Positions 41,386 through 49,514 of a stretch of 64,000 nt of DNA are shown in pieces. The notes beneath the pieces are model-generated. The model ran no database searches. It saw only the letters and a program-made list of their open reading frames with translations, and was not told the DNA's origin. The DNA comes from Psychrobacillus sp044762655 (GTDB lineage Bacteria > Bacillota > Bacilli > Bacillales_A > Planococcaceae). The translations under genes were made by a program, and so were the position numbers. The stretch covers positions 62,001-126,000 of the forward strand of contig NZ_JBIWER010000002.1 of NCBI RefSeq assembly GCF_044762655.1. Reading direction: 5' to 3'. Position 1 is the first letter of the stretch. Each line of letters begins with the position of its first letter.

Positions 41386-43496
41386 AAAAACCGATGATAA
41401 AGGATATAATGCTATCTTTGCTAGCAGTAATGATGGTTTTAGCCTTCATAACGCTAATTAGAGATGGCGGCAATTATATAGGGAAGAACTATTTTGACAG
41501 TGACGAGTTTAATGCAGAATTGAGTAGCTTTGAGTCTTCCATTGTGTCTCTTATTTTAGCAGTTCCAGATAGTGAAGAATTAAAGAAAAATATTACTGTA
41601 ACAGCGGAGGAAATAGATGAGCACCGTTACCGGTTTGGCAGTCTACAAAATCAACTCGATTCCATCATATCTCAATATGAAGGAAGAACGGACGAAGCAT
41701 CTCTAGCGGAACGCAATAAAAAAATGGAAGACATTACGAAAAACTTCGAGGATAATGTGTATGTAGCAGATAAGATACGACTTGAAAAAGAAAAACAAGT
41801 GGATGAATATTTCCTAGTATTAGAGCGTCGGAAAAATGAATTCTTAAATTATGATAAAGGTTTTATTTATAAATTGAAAAATAAAGAGACTGGTGAAGAA
41901 TTTACAAATGGAGAGATGAACACCAATCTTGCTTATAAAAAAGAATACTCTAGTAAATCCAATTATTTAAGAGGAAATGTTATAAATGATAGTATAGATA
42001 ACTCTTGGTACGTACAAAATTTAGTAGGCTATACCCACCCGCAATTCGAAGGAACTATCGCAGTATCAGAAGCAAATATTAAGAATGGTGATAGAGCGAA
42101 TAGCTATCAGTATTTTAAAAAAGAAGAGAGATTCTTTTTTGGAATACTTATCCTAGGTGTTATAGCGGCTATTACATTTATATTCTTTTGGAGAAAAGAC
42201 AAGAGTCATTTTCAGCTTGAGGAAGGAAAGCGGAAGTATCATAGCTTGCCTATAGATGTACAATGGGTATTATTTTTTGTCAGTATCTTTATTGTATTTA
42301 CTGCCACGAATGAATTGAGGATTGGTATTTTACATTATGGAGGATATGATATACCAATTTTTACGTTAATCATTGCACTTCTTGCAGCCACTTTTGTATT
42401 TTATCAGTGGGAATGGTTAAAAGGTGGATTTGGAAGCTTTGATTGGAAGAATACGCTTTTGTATAGTTGGTATAACTCATTAGAAGGCTTTTTCTTAAAA
42501 CGCACTATTGGAGTTCAAACGTTAATCATGCTTATTGTCATATTCTTCTGGGGATTTGGTACTTTGCTAACACTTGTTCAACCATATGCTATTATCGTCT
42601 GGGTTCCCGCAACGATTTTAATCGGCATTCCAGTACTCATGTTTTTATTGTCCAGAATGTCATATCTGAACCGAATTATGGTAAAAACCGAGGAAATGGC
42701 AAGAGGTGTGATTGGAAACGAAGTCGAAGTGAGAGGGAAGTCACCAATTGCTGAGCATGCGGCTAGCTTAAATGGACTTCGTGATCGCATAAAGTCATCC
42801 CATTCCGAGCAAGCAAAAAGTGAACGCTTGAAAACGGAGCTTATCACAAATGTTAGTCATGATTTGCGTACACCGTTAACATCTATCATAACGTACACCG
42901 ATTTGTTGAAAAATCCAAGTATTACAGATGAAGAAAGAGCATCCTATATTGCGATTTTAGATAAAAAATCGATGCGTCTGAAAACGCTCATCGAGGACCT
43001 GTTTGAAGTATCTAAAATGGCGACGGGAAATATCGAGTTAGATAAAAGAAAAGTGGATTTAACCCAGCTACTGCAGCAAGCAATCGCTGAACACCAGGAA
43101 GACATTGATAAATCCGGGCTAGAGTATCGGGTAGCCATTGGCACAAAACCAATCATGTCCTATGTAGATGGGCAAAAGTGGTGGAGAGTTCTCGATAACC
43201 TGATCATCAATACGCTAAAGTATGCCCTACCTAATACTCGCGTGTATCTCAATTTGGATCAAATCGACGGGGAAGCTGTTTTCATCATCAAAAATATAGC
43301 GAAGTATGAGCTAGGAAACGATGTAAATGAATTAACGGAGCGATTCAAACGAGCTGACACATCTCGTCATACAGAAGGTTCCGGACTAGGCCTTGCCATC
43401 GCACAATCTATCGTAGATTTACACGGAGGCAGCTTGCGAATGGAAGTAGACGGAGATTTGTTCAAAGTAACCGTGAAAATTGCAGTAATCGTATAA
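41382..43496 (+). CDS. sensor histidine kinase with large outside domain
   Basis: A 704-residue membrane kinase. Helix 1 about 6-25, a long extracytoplasmic domain (about 30-250, helical, with many charged residues), then five more helices (about 250-270, 291-307, 322-343, 380-398, 403-424), a HAMP-like linker, HisKA with phospho-His near 493 (NVSHDLRTPLTS), and HATPase with N box LIINTLKYA and GSGLGLAI. The frame is open from 41286, but GTG at 41382 follows GGGGG and overlaps the small ORF stop. The domain outside plus six helices suggests sensing at the membrane or cell wall. Partner: regulator at 40548. Confidence 0.88.
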   Translation: MKKPMIKDIMLSLLAVMMVLAFITLIRDGGNYIGKNYFDSDEFNAELSSFESSIVSLILAVPDSEELKKNITVTAEEIDEHRYRFGSLQNQLDSIISQYEGRTDEASLAERNKKMEDITKNFEDNVYVADKIRLEKEKQVDEYFLVLERRKNEFLNYDKGFIYKLKNKETGEEFTNGEMNTNLAYKKEYSSKSNYLRGNVINDSIDNSWYVQNLVGYTHPQFEGTIAVSEANIKNGDRANSYQYFKKEERFFFGILILGVIAAITFIFFWRKDKSHFQLEEGKRKYHSLPIDVQWVLFFVSIFIVFTATNELRIGILHYGGYDIPIFTLIIALLAATFVFYQWEWLKGGFGSFDWKNTLLYSWYNSLEGFFLKRTIGVQTLIMLIVIFFWGFGTLLTLVQPYAIIVWVPATILIGIPVLMFLLSRMSYLNRIMVKTEEMARGVIGNEVEVRGKSPIAEHAASLNGLRDRIKSSHSEQAKSERLKTELITNVSHDLRTPLTSIITYTDLLKNPSITDEERASYIAILDKKSMRLKTLIEDLFEVSKMATGNIELDKRKVDLTQLLQQAIAEHQEDIDKSGLEYRVAIGTKPIMSYVDGQKWWRVLDNLIINTLKYALPNTRVYLNLDQIDGEAVFIIKNIAKYELGNDVNELTERFKRADTSRHTEGSGLGLAIAQSIVDLHGGSLRMEVDGDLFKVTVKIAVIV

Positions 43497-43533
43497 AAAA
43501 GAGAGAAATCCTGTTGGGGGTTTCTCTTTTTTT
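43497..43533 (+). terminator. terminator of the two-component operon
   Basis: AGAGAAATCC / GGGGTTTCTCT stem with a short TGTTG loop and seven T after it, one base past the kinase stop. Confidence 0.82.
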
Positions 43534-43547
43534 GTGGAGAATTACGT

Positions 43548-43825
43548 TAGTTGGAATTTTAGGGAGTTTAGTTGGAATAATTGAAGGCGTAGTTGGAATC
43601 TGGGGAGATTTAGTTGGAATAATACCCCCACTAGTTGGAATAGTAAAAAAAATCCATGAAAAATTAACCGAATTGATAGTAATCGGAGAAATCCAGGTGA
43701 GAAACTTCTCTTTTAGACGTAGAATTTGTGTTAGTTGGAATTTTAAGGGAGGGAGTTGGAAAAACGAAGGGTGTAGTTGGAATCTGGCGAGGTTTAGTTG
43801 GAATAATGAGCCTCGTAGTTGGAAT
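43548..43825 (+). repeat. two arrays of five 21-bp repeats, TAGTTGGAA family
   Basis: TAGTTGGAAT-like units begin at 43548, 43569, 43590, 43611, 43632 and again at 43732, 43753, 43774, 43795, 43816, each exactly 21 bases apart. The two arrays keep the same order of variants: ATTTTAGGG, then AATAATTGA or AAAAACGA, then AATCTGGGGA or AATCTGGCGA, then AATAAT, then AATAG. So a five-unit block seems to have been duplicated 184 bases apart. Both strands have open frames here (FQL/IPT and LVGI/SWN heptads), but no ribosome site or codon pattern supports a gene. Confidence 0.8.
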
Positions 43826-43858
43826 AGCAAAAAAACGCATCAAAAAAGACCGCCAAGA

Positions 43859-44803
43859 TTAGCGGTCACGCTGTAAAACATAATGTCGTGCTTTATATTT
43901 GTTCACAGGCTGAAGTGAAAGTTTATTCAACAAATAATTTCCGGCATACTTGTCCTTTAATTCGAGGAAATAGACACATTCTTTGTTGCTTATGCTATTT
44001 TTCATAAGATAAAACCAATCTTCTACTGCTTGCTGCTGCATAACAAGTTTTGGTGTGTTGCAGATGCGACACCTTGTCTGACCACTCATTCTCTTCCGGC
44101 AAGTGGGACAAATCAAACCAGTTATTACTTCAGAAAGGTTCACGTGAAATATTTGTGCTATTGGATTAGGGACAAAATCAAATGATCTGGATAAAAGTAG
44201 AGTGAGTAATTGACTAAATTTTGCAGTCGATATAACATCGGGCATTTGATTGTAATTATCTATATAGAAAGAGATGTCACAACCCATAACAATTGTGGTA
44301 TATTTTGGAGGAAGTACAACATGCGTGTTGCTATAAGCAATAACAATGAGTTTTTTTATAGGGAGATTTATTTTTAATACCTGTAGTAATGATTGAAGTT
44401 TTTTCGTTTGACGAGTTACTCGCTGCTCGGGGCATTTAAAGGATGTAATTTCACCTTCGAATTCTCGGATCAATTGGTCGGGGTTCTTTTGAAAGGAAAT
44501 TTTACCTCGGATATTTTTTATTTCTAAGAGTGCTAAATATTTTTTGGTAAGAATAAGTGTATCTATTTGGAGATAGCTATTGGAGTCAAGCGGGATGTGA
44601 ATATCTTTGAGAATGGCATAGTTTTTAGGGAAGTGCACCTGCTTAAGAAAGTTGTCCACATAGCTTTCTCCGAGAAACCCTGCTTCAGTTGCTTTTATTC
44701 GTTTCTCTATTTCTAGATACGTAGGGTGATAGGTAGGTAAACGTTGCAGAATTCGCTTGTAGATTAAAATCGATTTTGGTGGTTTGCGTGGTATATCGAT
44801 GAT
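43859..44803 (-). CDS. NERD-domain (nuclease-related) protein
   Basis: A 314-residue protein: helical N-terminus (PPKSILIYKRILQRLPTYHPTY), a NERD domain (about 40-170, ESYVDNFLKQVHFPKNYAIL, QIDTLILTKKYLALLEIKNIRGKI, restriction-like core) and two Cys pairs near the end (CPTCRKRM, CRICN). Function unknown; nuclease-like. Start is odd: after a perfect AAGGAGG the MerR-like situation recurs, with an out-of-frame ATG at 44807 and two ATC codons (44803, 44800) at suitable spacing in the right frame. A TTG at 44857 is possible but has no ribosome site. Divergent from the DinB gene. Confidence 0.68.
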   Translation of the reverse strand: MIDIPRKPPKSILIYKRILQRLPTYHPTYLEIEKRIKATEAGFLGESYVDNFLKQVHFPKNYAILKDIHIPLDSNSYLQIDTLILTKKYLALLEIKNIRGKISFQKNPDQLIREFEGEITSFKCPEQRVTRQTKKLQSLLQVLKINLPIKKLIVIAYSNTHVVLPPKYTTIVMGCDISFYIDNYNQMPDVISTAKFSQLLTLLLSRSFDFVPNPIAQIFHVNLSEVITGLICPTCRKRMSGQTRCRICNTPKLVMQQQAVEDWFYLMKNSISNKECVYFLELKDKYAGNYLLNKLSLQPVNKYKARHYVLQRDR

Positions 44804-44870
44804 ACATTCCTCCTTTTCATCGAAAATACAATTTTTATAAATATATAACAAGTACAAAGGGGATGAGGAT

Positions 44871-45335
44871 TTGGAAACATTGAACCAGTTAAACTTTGCA
44901 AGAATCTACACATTAGGGAGAATTAACCAGGTAAAAGAAACTTCATGGGATATCCAGCCACCTGGTTTCAATAATACAATTCGCTGGAACGTAGGCCATG
45001 TATATGTGAATGCAGAGGTATTTACGCAAAAGGCAATTCCTCCTTATGAAATTGTACATCCAGAATGGGTTCCCCTATTTGTTCCTGGTACAAAACCAAG
45101 TGATTGGAATCTGGAGCCTCCAACTTCAGAAGAATTAGTCAGTGCTTTAAAGAAACAAACGGAACGAATAATAACAGCGCTGGATAACAATTTATCAAAT
45201 ACTCTAATTGAGTCTATGGCCATAGGCAACCTACATGAAATGAAGACAGTCGAAGCACTGGTACAATTCATGATTTGGCATGAAGGGGTGCATGCAGGAA
45301 TTATTCACGCTTTGAATCGTGCTACAAGTGAGTAA
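44871..45335 (+). CDS. DinB-family protein
   Basis: A 154-residue four-helix-bundle protein of the DinB/YfiT type, with metal-ligand histidines in RWNVGHVYVNAEVF and MIWHEGVHAGIIHAL. Members are thiol-dependent transferases (for example for bacillithiol). Its specific substrate is unknown. TTG start after AAGGGG. One-base overlap (TAATG) with the next gene, so an operon. Confidence 0.75.
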   Translation: METLNQLNFARIYTLGRINQVKETSWDIQPPGFNNTIRWNVGHVYVNAEVFTQKAIPPYEIVHPEWVPLFVPGTKPSDWNLEPPTSEELVSALKKQTERIITALDNNLSNTLIESMAIGNLHEMKTVEALVQFMIWHEGVHAGIIHALNRATSE

Positions 45336-45853
45336 TGATGAAAATTTATATTGTAGGCTCCGTGGGGAGTGGTAAAACTACACTCGCTCGTAAAGTTGCC
45401 ACCAAACTTCAAATACCACATTTTGAAACGGATAATTTTGTATGGAACCATAAGCCAGCAGGTGATATTCGAAATGAAATAGATGTTAGAAACCAATTAT
45501 TTAACGATGCAGTAAAACTAGAAGAGTGGGTCATAGAAGGTGTACACATCGATTGGACAGACGAGGCATTACTATCTGCCAACCAAATTATATTCTTAGA
45601 TATCCCTGTGAATAAAAGAACATGGCGCATAATTAGGAGATACCTTCGTCAGCTTCTAAAAATAGAAAAGGTAAACTATAAACCGACCTTTACTATATTC
45701 CGGAAGATGTTTCAGTGGAATACATACTTTGAAGAACAAATGAAACCATTATTCCTAAAAAAATTTGAAGTCTTTGGTACGAAAGTGCGTTACTTTAATA
45801 CAAATGAAGAAGTAGAGAATTGGTTGCGGCAGCTTAGCGAATTAAACAAATGA
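45335..45853 (+). CDS. P-loop NTPase (FlaR/adenylate kinase-like)
   Basis: A 172-residue NTPase with Walker A GSVGSGKTT (residues about 8-16) and a later HFETDNFVWN, VIEGVHIDW and IIFLDIPVNKRTWRIIRR, the pattern of topology-modulation (FlaR-like) proteins. No clear partner. Start ATG overlaps the TAA of the DinB gene. Confidence 0.72.
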   Translation: MMKIYIVGSVGSGKTTLARKVATKLQIPHFETDNFVWNHKPAGDIRNEIDVRNQLFNDAVKLEEWVIEGVHIDWTDEALLSANQIIFLDIPVNKRTWRIIRRYLRQLLKIEKVNYKPTFTIFRKMFQWNTYFEEQMKPLFLKKFEVFGTKVRYFNTNEEVENWLRQLSELNK

Positions 45854-45905
45854 TGTAAAAACTAGGCTGTATAAATAAGAAGTATAAATTGAAGGAGAAT
45901 TAACT

Positions 45906-46319
45906 ATGACAAAAAATTTTTGGATCAATTTGCCAGTTCAAGATACAAATAAATCAAAAGAGTTTTATAGCAAACTTGGATTTTCGACTAATACACCACC
46001 TGGCAATAGCGATCAAGTGCAATTAATCATCGGAGATAATAATGCTAACGTAATGCTTTTTCCTGTTTCTACGTTCAAAAATTTTACCAAACATGAAATT
46101 GTCGATACAAAACAAGCTACTGAAGTATTATTTTCCATTGATGCCGAGAGCAAAGAAGAAGTAGATGAAATAGCGAAGAGGGCAGTAAAGGCTGGAGGTA
46201 CAATTTTTGGTGAGCCTTCGGAGAACCAAGGTTGGATGTACGGCTGCGGTTTTACTGATTTAGATGGTCATCGCTGGAATGTGTTGTATATGGATATGAG
46301 CAAGATGCCAAAGGAGTAA
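45906..46319 (+). CDS. VOC-family protein
   Basis: A 137-residue glyoxalase-fold protein (FWINLPVQDTNKSKEFYSKLGF start, GFTDLDGHRWNVLYMDMSKM end), similar to YodI/PhnB-type VOC members. Metal residues are only partly visible, so it may be a binding protein. Stand-alone gene with own GGAGAA and terminator. Confidence 0.75.
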   Translation: MTKNFWINLPVQDTNKSKEFYSKLGFSTNTPPGNSDQVQLIIGDNNANVMLFPVSTFKNFTKHEIVDTKQATEVLFSIDAESKEEVDEIAKRAVKAGGTIFGEPSENQGWMYGCGFTDLDGHRWNVLYMDMSKMPKE

Positions 46320-46325
46320 GAAATA

Positions 46326-46361
46326 AAAAACAACTCCTTTATCAAAAAGGGAGTTGTTTTA
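46326..46361. terminator. bidirectional terminator
   Basis: AAAACAACTCC / GGGAGTTGTTTT with A and T tracts on both sides. Serves the VOC gene and the ddh gene, which converges on it. Confidence 0.85.
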
Positions 46362-46372
46362 ACAATCATTTC

Positions 46373-47359
46373 TTATAAAAAATCTCTTCTTAATTCTTCT
46401 GATGATCTTGGTGAAATATAACTAGGTGCGACATCAAAAACTGTTTTCGCACCATACTGTTTTTCATCATTTAATCGGTAAGCTGCTCTCGCATAGGCTA
46501 CTAATACGCTTGCAGTAAATTCAGGATTGCTGTTTAGTTTAAGGGAGAATTCGTAAATTTGCTTGTTGCCAGCTCCCGTATTGCCACCTCGGATGACAAA
46601 TCCTCCATGTGGTGATTTGGAGTGGTCGCGTTTTAATTCTTCTTCTGAGATAAAATTGACTTCTGTATCATAATCAGCGAAGTAGTTTGGCATTGTTTTG
46701 ATTTCATTCTCGATTGCTGCTTTGTCTGCGCCTTCTTCAGCAACGATATAGCAAACACGGGCGTGCTTTTCGGCAGTTGTTAGTTCAGGGTTTGCACCAC
46801 TACGAACTTTTTCGATTGCGTCTGCAGCTGGAATTGTATATTGTACACCATTTTTTACACCATTTACTCTTCTTACTGCATCCGAGTGTCCTTGGCTCAG
46901 TCCTTTACCCCAGAAAGTATAGTTTTCACCATTCGGTAAAATTGCATCTGCCATCACACGGTTGATGGAGAATAAGCCTGGATCCCATCCTACTGAGATA
47001 ATTGCCGTTGTATTATTTTTTGTTGCAGCATCATTTACAGATTGATAAAACTCAGGAATTTTTGCATGCGTATCAAAACTATCAACAGTGTTGAACATGC
47101 TTGCAAAGTAAGGAGTTTGTTCAGGTAAATCTTTTGCTGAACCACCACAAAGTAACATCACATCAATTTCATTTTTGTAATCAATCGCATTTGAAATATT
47201 TACAGTTTTTATATTGGGGTCATCAAGATTTAAGTCTTTAGGATCTCTTCTAGTGAAAATTGCTACTAACTCCATGTCCTGAGTTTGTTTAATAGCTTCA
47301 GTTGCACCTTTCCCGAGATTGCCATATCCAACTATGCCTATTTTAATCTTATTACTCAT
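46373..47359 (-). CDS. ddh: meso-diaminopimelate dehydrogenase
   Basis: NADPH-dependent enzyme converting tetrahydrodipicolinate and ammonia to meso-diaminopimelate in one step, for lysine and cell-wall synthesis. N-terminal GIVGYGNLGKG, LLCGGSAKDLPEQ and SVGWDPGLFSINRVM are typical; the C-terminal HGGFVIRGG and 328-residue length fit Ddh of Lysinibacillus and Corynebacterium. This enzyme is rare in Bacillaceae but known from Planococcaceae. GGAGATA before the ATG. A lysine riboswitch is not seen upstream. Confidence 0.88.
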   Translation of the reverse strand: MSNKIKIGIVGYGNLGKGATEAIKQTQDMELVAIFTRRDPKDLNLDDPNIKTVNISNAIDYKNEIDVMLLCGGSAKDLPEQTPYFASMFNTVDSFDTHAKIPEFYQSVNDAATKNNTTAIISVGWDPGLFSINRVMADAILPNGENYTFWGKGLSQGHSDAVRRVNGVKNGVQYTIPAADAIEKVRSGANPELTTAEKHARVCYIVAEEGADKAAIENEIKTMPNYFADYDTEVNFISEEELKRDHSKSPHGGFVIRGGNTGAGNKQIYEFSLKLNSNPEFTASVLVAYARAAYRLNDEKQYGAKTVFDVAPSYISPRSSEELRRDFL

Positions 47360-47714
47360 ATACCTATCTCCTTCTTCTTTACTAAATTTTTAAAGTGAAG
47401 AAATGAATAATTATTTTTAGTGGTTTCCTTTATTATAAGTGGATTAAATATTTTATGTAATAATATTTGGTTTTAAATAGGTTTAAATCTAAAAAAAGTA
47501 GTTTTTCATAGTCCAAAAAGTGTTTCGGTATTACACCTGTGATCCGCAGAAATAATAAGCGACAGGTCATGTTTAACCTTCCAAGGGATTTTGAAGGGTT
47601 ATTTGGCATGTGCAAAATAGTATATATCCTATTAGCTAGTTAGTTGAAGCATGGATATTTTTATAAGAATTGTATTATACTTTAGAGATAGATATGAAAA
47701 GGAGTAGATTTATA
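47360..47714. other. 355-bp gap upstream of ddh, unexplained block
   Basis: A central, GC-richer block (about 47510-47630) differs from the A+T-rich flanks and is open for 60 codons on the minus strand (43 of them in this block), but without ribosome site or recognisable motif. It might be a remnant of a mobile element or an RNA. No lysine-riboswitch landmarks are present. The rest holds only the weak leader of ddh. Confidence 0.35.
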
Positions 47715-48113
47715 ATGGAGAAGGTAGCATCATTCTTAATGTTTCAAGATGACAATGCAGAAGAGGCGATGAATTATTACACATCCCTCATTGAAGATTC
47801 TCAAATTACAAGTATTGTTCGATACGGACCTAATGAATCTGGAAAAGAAGGAACTGTAATGCAGGCTACTTTTACTTTAAAAGGGCAAGAATTTATGTGT
47901 ATTGACAGTAACGTGAAGCATCAATTTTCTTTCACTCCTTCTTTCTCAATCTTTGTTACTTGTGAGACTGAAGAGGAACTTGACAATCTTTATCATAAAC
48001 TCAACGAAGGTGGACAAGCACTCATGCCTTTAGGTGATTATGGTTTCAGTAAAAAGTTCGGTTGGCTAAATGACCGCTTCGGAGTTTCGTGGCAACTAAA
48101 TCTTCCTAAATAA
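47715..48113 (+). CDS. PhnB-like VOC protein
   Basis: A 132-residue VOC protein of the PhnB/3-demethylubiquinone type: FLMFQDDNAEEAMNYYTSLIEDSQI, FMCIDSNVKHQF, and GWLNDRFGVSWQLNLPK. Function unknown; often annotated as antibiotic-resistance-like. ATG at 47715 follows AAGGAG at ten bases; ATG at 47694 is possible. Own terminator after. Confidence 0.75.
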   Translation: MEKVASFLMFQDDNAEEAMNYYTSLIEDSQITSIVRYGPNESGKEGTVMQATFTLKGQEFMCIDSNVKHQFSFTPSFSIFVTCETEEELDNLYHKLNEGGQALMPLGDYGFSKKFGWLNDRFGVSWQLNLPK

Positions 48114-48168
48114 TAGGAAGAACTTAGTATTGTCCTCCTTATAACAAAATAAAAATGTAATTTCTTCA

Positions 48169-48198
48169 GTTAAACCGGTGCTTTAGTGAAACAAGATA
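48169..48198 (+). repeat. dispersed repeat, CTAACGGGTGCTTTAGT family
   Basis: GTTAAACCGGTGCTTTAGTG is one copy; it stands directly before the strong terminator at 48202-48240. Confidence 0.55.
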
Positions 48199-48201
48199 GT
48201 C

Positions 48202-48240
48202 AAAATAGCCTTGTTAAAAGTAATTTAACAAGGCTATTTT
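48202..48240. terminator. perfect 17-bp terminator
   Basis: AAAATAGCCTTGTTAAA / TTTAACAAGGCTATTTT, loop AGTAA, followed by TGT. Ends the PhnB-like gene; usable on both strands (minus-strand product at 48316). Confidence 0.85.
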
Positions 48241-48315
48241 TGTATCTCCTTAATTATCAATTTAAACTGTTCAAATTGAGTGAAAACATTCTCAGGGCTT
48301 TCCGCTTGTCAAAAC

Positions 48316-48594
48316 TCAGTCTGCTTCTATTCGAAGAGCTTGAATAAATTGGCAGTCTACGATAAGTGTTGAACCTGGTTCTGTTGTTGGATCATTAAAG
48401 AATGCACAGCAATTATTCTGGTCTAAGTTAATAAAAACAACATCTTCTAACACAATACCGCTTGATAAGAACACATCGACTTCAGTCTGTACTTGTAATC
48501 TTCTTAACTGATCACAAATACAACCTCTACAGCTATTGGAATCTTTCTCGTGATGTTTATTCGGCTTATCACATTTATTACAATCATTTTTCAT
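48316..48594 (-). CDS. Cys-rich small protein, possible coat/exosporium type
   Basis: A 92-residue protein with a His/Cys/Lys-rich start (CNKCDKPNKHHEKDSNSCRGCIC) and a C-terminal hydrophobic part (VDVFLSSGIVLEDVVFINLDQNNCCAFF). The mixture resembles spore-coat or exosporium proteins of the CotY/CotZ type, but no motif is decisive. GGAGG eight bases before the ATG. Sporulation-specific promoter not evident. Confidence 0.45.
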   Translation of the reverse strand: MKNDCNKCDKPNKHHEKDSNSCRGCICDQLRRLQVQTEVDVFLSSGIVLEDVVFINLDQNNCCAFFNDPTTEPGSTLIVDCQFIQALRIEAD

Positions 48595-48925
48595 TCTCAA
48601 GACCTCCTTTCATTTTATTGTAAATTTAGCCTTGCATTAATAACTTATGATTTCAAAGTGAAAAGAGATTGTACATATTGTCCAATATTAATAAAGATGT
48701 TTAAATTTGAAGTTTTAAAGCTACAATCTTTCGATTAAAAAATCTATAGCTCAAGGTGCTTAAACTAACGGGTTGCTTTAGCAGAACAAGACCATCTTTT
48801 TTCGGTGGTCTATTTATTTATCCAATACAATAAGTAGATCATAGAAATCCATTGTGAAATGTTACACTTAAACTTCTTCCACAGTAGGATGTTTCAATAA
48901 CACATTAAAGAAAGTAAAGGAGAAA
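48595..48925. other. 331-bp gap with repeat and weak hairpin
   Basis: Contains the dispersed repeat at 48763-48811 and the promoter region of the small membrane gene at 48926. No ORF with ribosome site. Confidence 0.5.
48763..48811 (+). repeat. dispersed repeat, CTAACGGGTGCTTTAGT family
   Basis: AACTAACGGGTTGCTTTAGC followed by GACCA...TGGTC hairpin; possible terminator function. Confidence 0.55.
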
Positions 48926-49129
48926 ATGATGAAGAGATTTTTATCTAAAAATATACATTGGCTATTACTTATCTTTGTAATTATCAATTTGATTATTGGT
49001 TTTATTAACTTTACATATTCAAAGCAAGATTTTATAGCAATAATTTTTGGGATAGTAGGGCTATTAGGGGTTACTTATCTTGTTATTCACATAGAATCGC
49101 AGAAAAGAAAGGAAAAAGAGAGGGAATGA
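48926..49129 (+). CDS. 67-residue two-helix membrane protein
   Basis: Unknown protein with two helices (about 11-28 and 36-55) and a charged tail (KRKEKERE). AAAGGAG is seven bases before the ATG pair at 48926/48929. The layout is typical of small accessory membrane proteins of Bacillales. Confidence 0.55.
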   Translation: MMKRFLSKNIHWLLLIFVIINLIIGFINFTYSKQDFIAIIFGIVGLLGVTYLVIHIESQKRKEKERE

Positions 49130-49147
49130 TTTTTTTACATAAACAGT

Positions 49148-49312
49148 TTTGAACATTAAATACAATGTAAAAACAGACTATTCTTCTTCAACTAATGAGG
49201 TGCTTAGAGCACAAGGTAATACAGTAATTATTTAACAACTGATTCAAATCAGGAAGTAATAGAAGTTCAGGTGGATGGTAAAGCAATACCTTTTGATGAG
49301 GTAACAATTTAA
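49148..49312 (+). pseudogene. decayed C-terminal gene fragment
   Basis: Reading frame TDYSSSTNEVLRAQGNTVI runs into TAA; in another frame the sequence goes on as TTDSNQEVIEVQVDGKAIPF and ends at a proper TAA (49312). Looks like the frameshifted tail of a small secreted or wall protein. No family can be named. Confidence 0.4.
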
Positions 49313-49388
49313 GGGGGTTTTTTAATAAGTTTGTTAATTGTTATCTTCAGCATTCGAGTGCGTTTTTTAATAAGCGTTGCTGTTCTTA

Positions 49389-49433
49389 TTAAGCTACAGG
49401 TGCTTTACTTCAAGAAGGAGTAAAGCATTTTTT
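49389..49433 (+). repeat. dispersed repeat with terminator hairpin
   Basis: TTAAGCTACAGGTGCTTTAC with TGCTTTACT / AGTAAAGCA hairpin (49401-49409 with 49419-49427) and six T. The clearest case where the repeat works as a terminator. Confidence 0.6.
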
Positions 49434-49514
49434 CTTACAGCAGTTTAGTAGAAGAAAGAATGCCAATTAAATTTAACAGAAAATAAGAGAAGTTTTATAG
49501 AAAGGATGAGGATT

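Larger units (their letters stand above)
49130..49514. other. 385-bp gap with gene remnant and repeat
   Basis: Holds the degraded ORF at 49148-49312, the repeat/terminator at 49389-49433 and the leader of the HXXEE gene. Nothing else. Confidence 0.5.

Noticed and set aside
43548..43825. CRISPR array
   Set aside because: Repeat core is about ten bases with 11-base spacers that are themselves repeated; no cas genes nearby.
43462..43876. Long ORFs on both strands across the 21-bp arrays (FQL/IPT and LVGI/SWN heptads)
   Set aside because: A 21-bp period keeps any frame open without selection; there is no ribosome site, and both strands look equally coding.
47360..47714. Lysine riboswitch in front of ddh
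   Set aside because: None of the L-box conserved segments is present.
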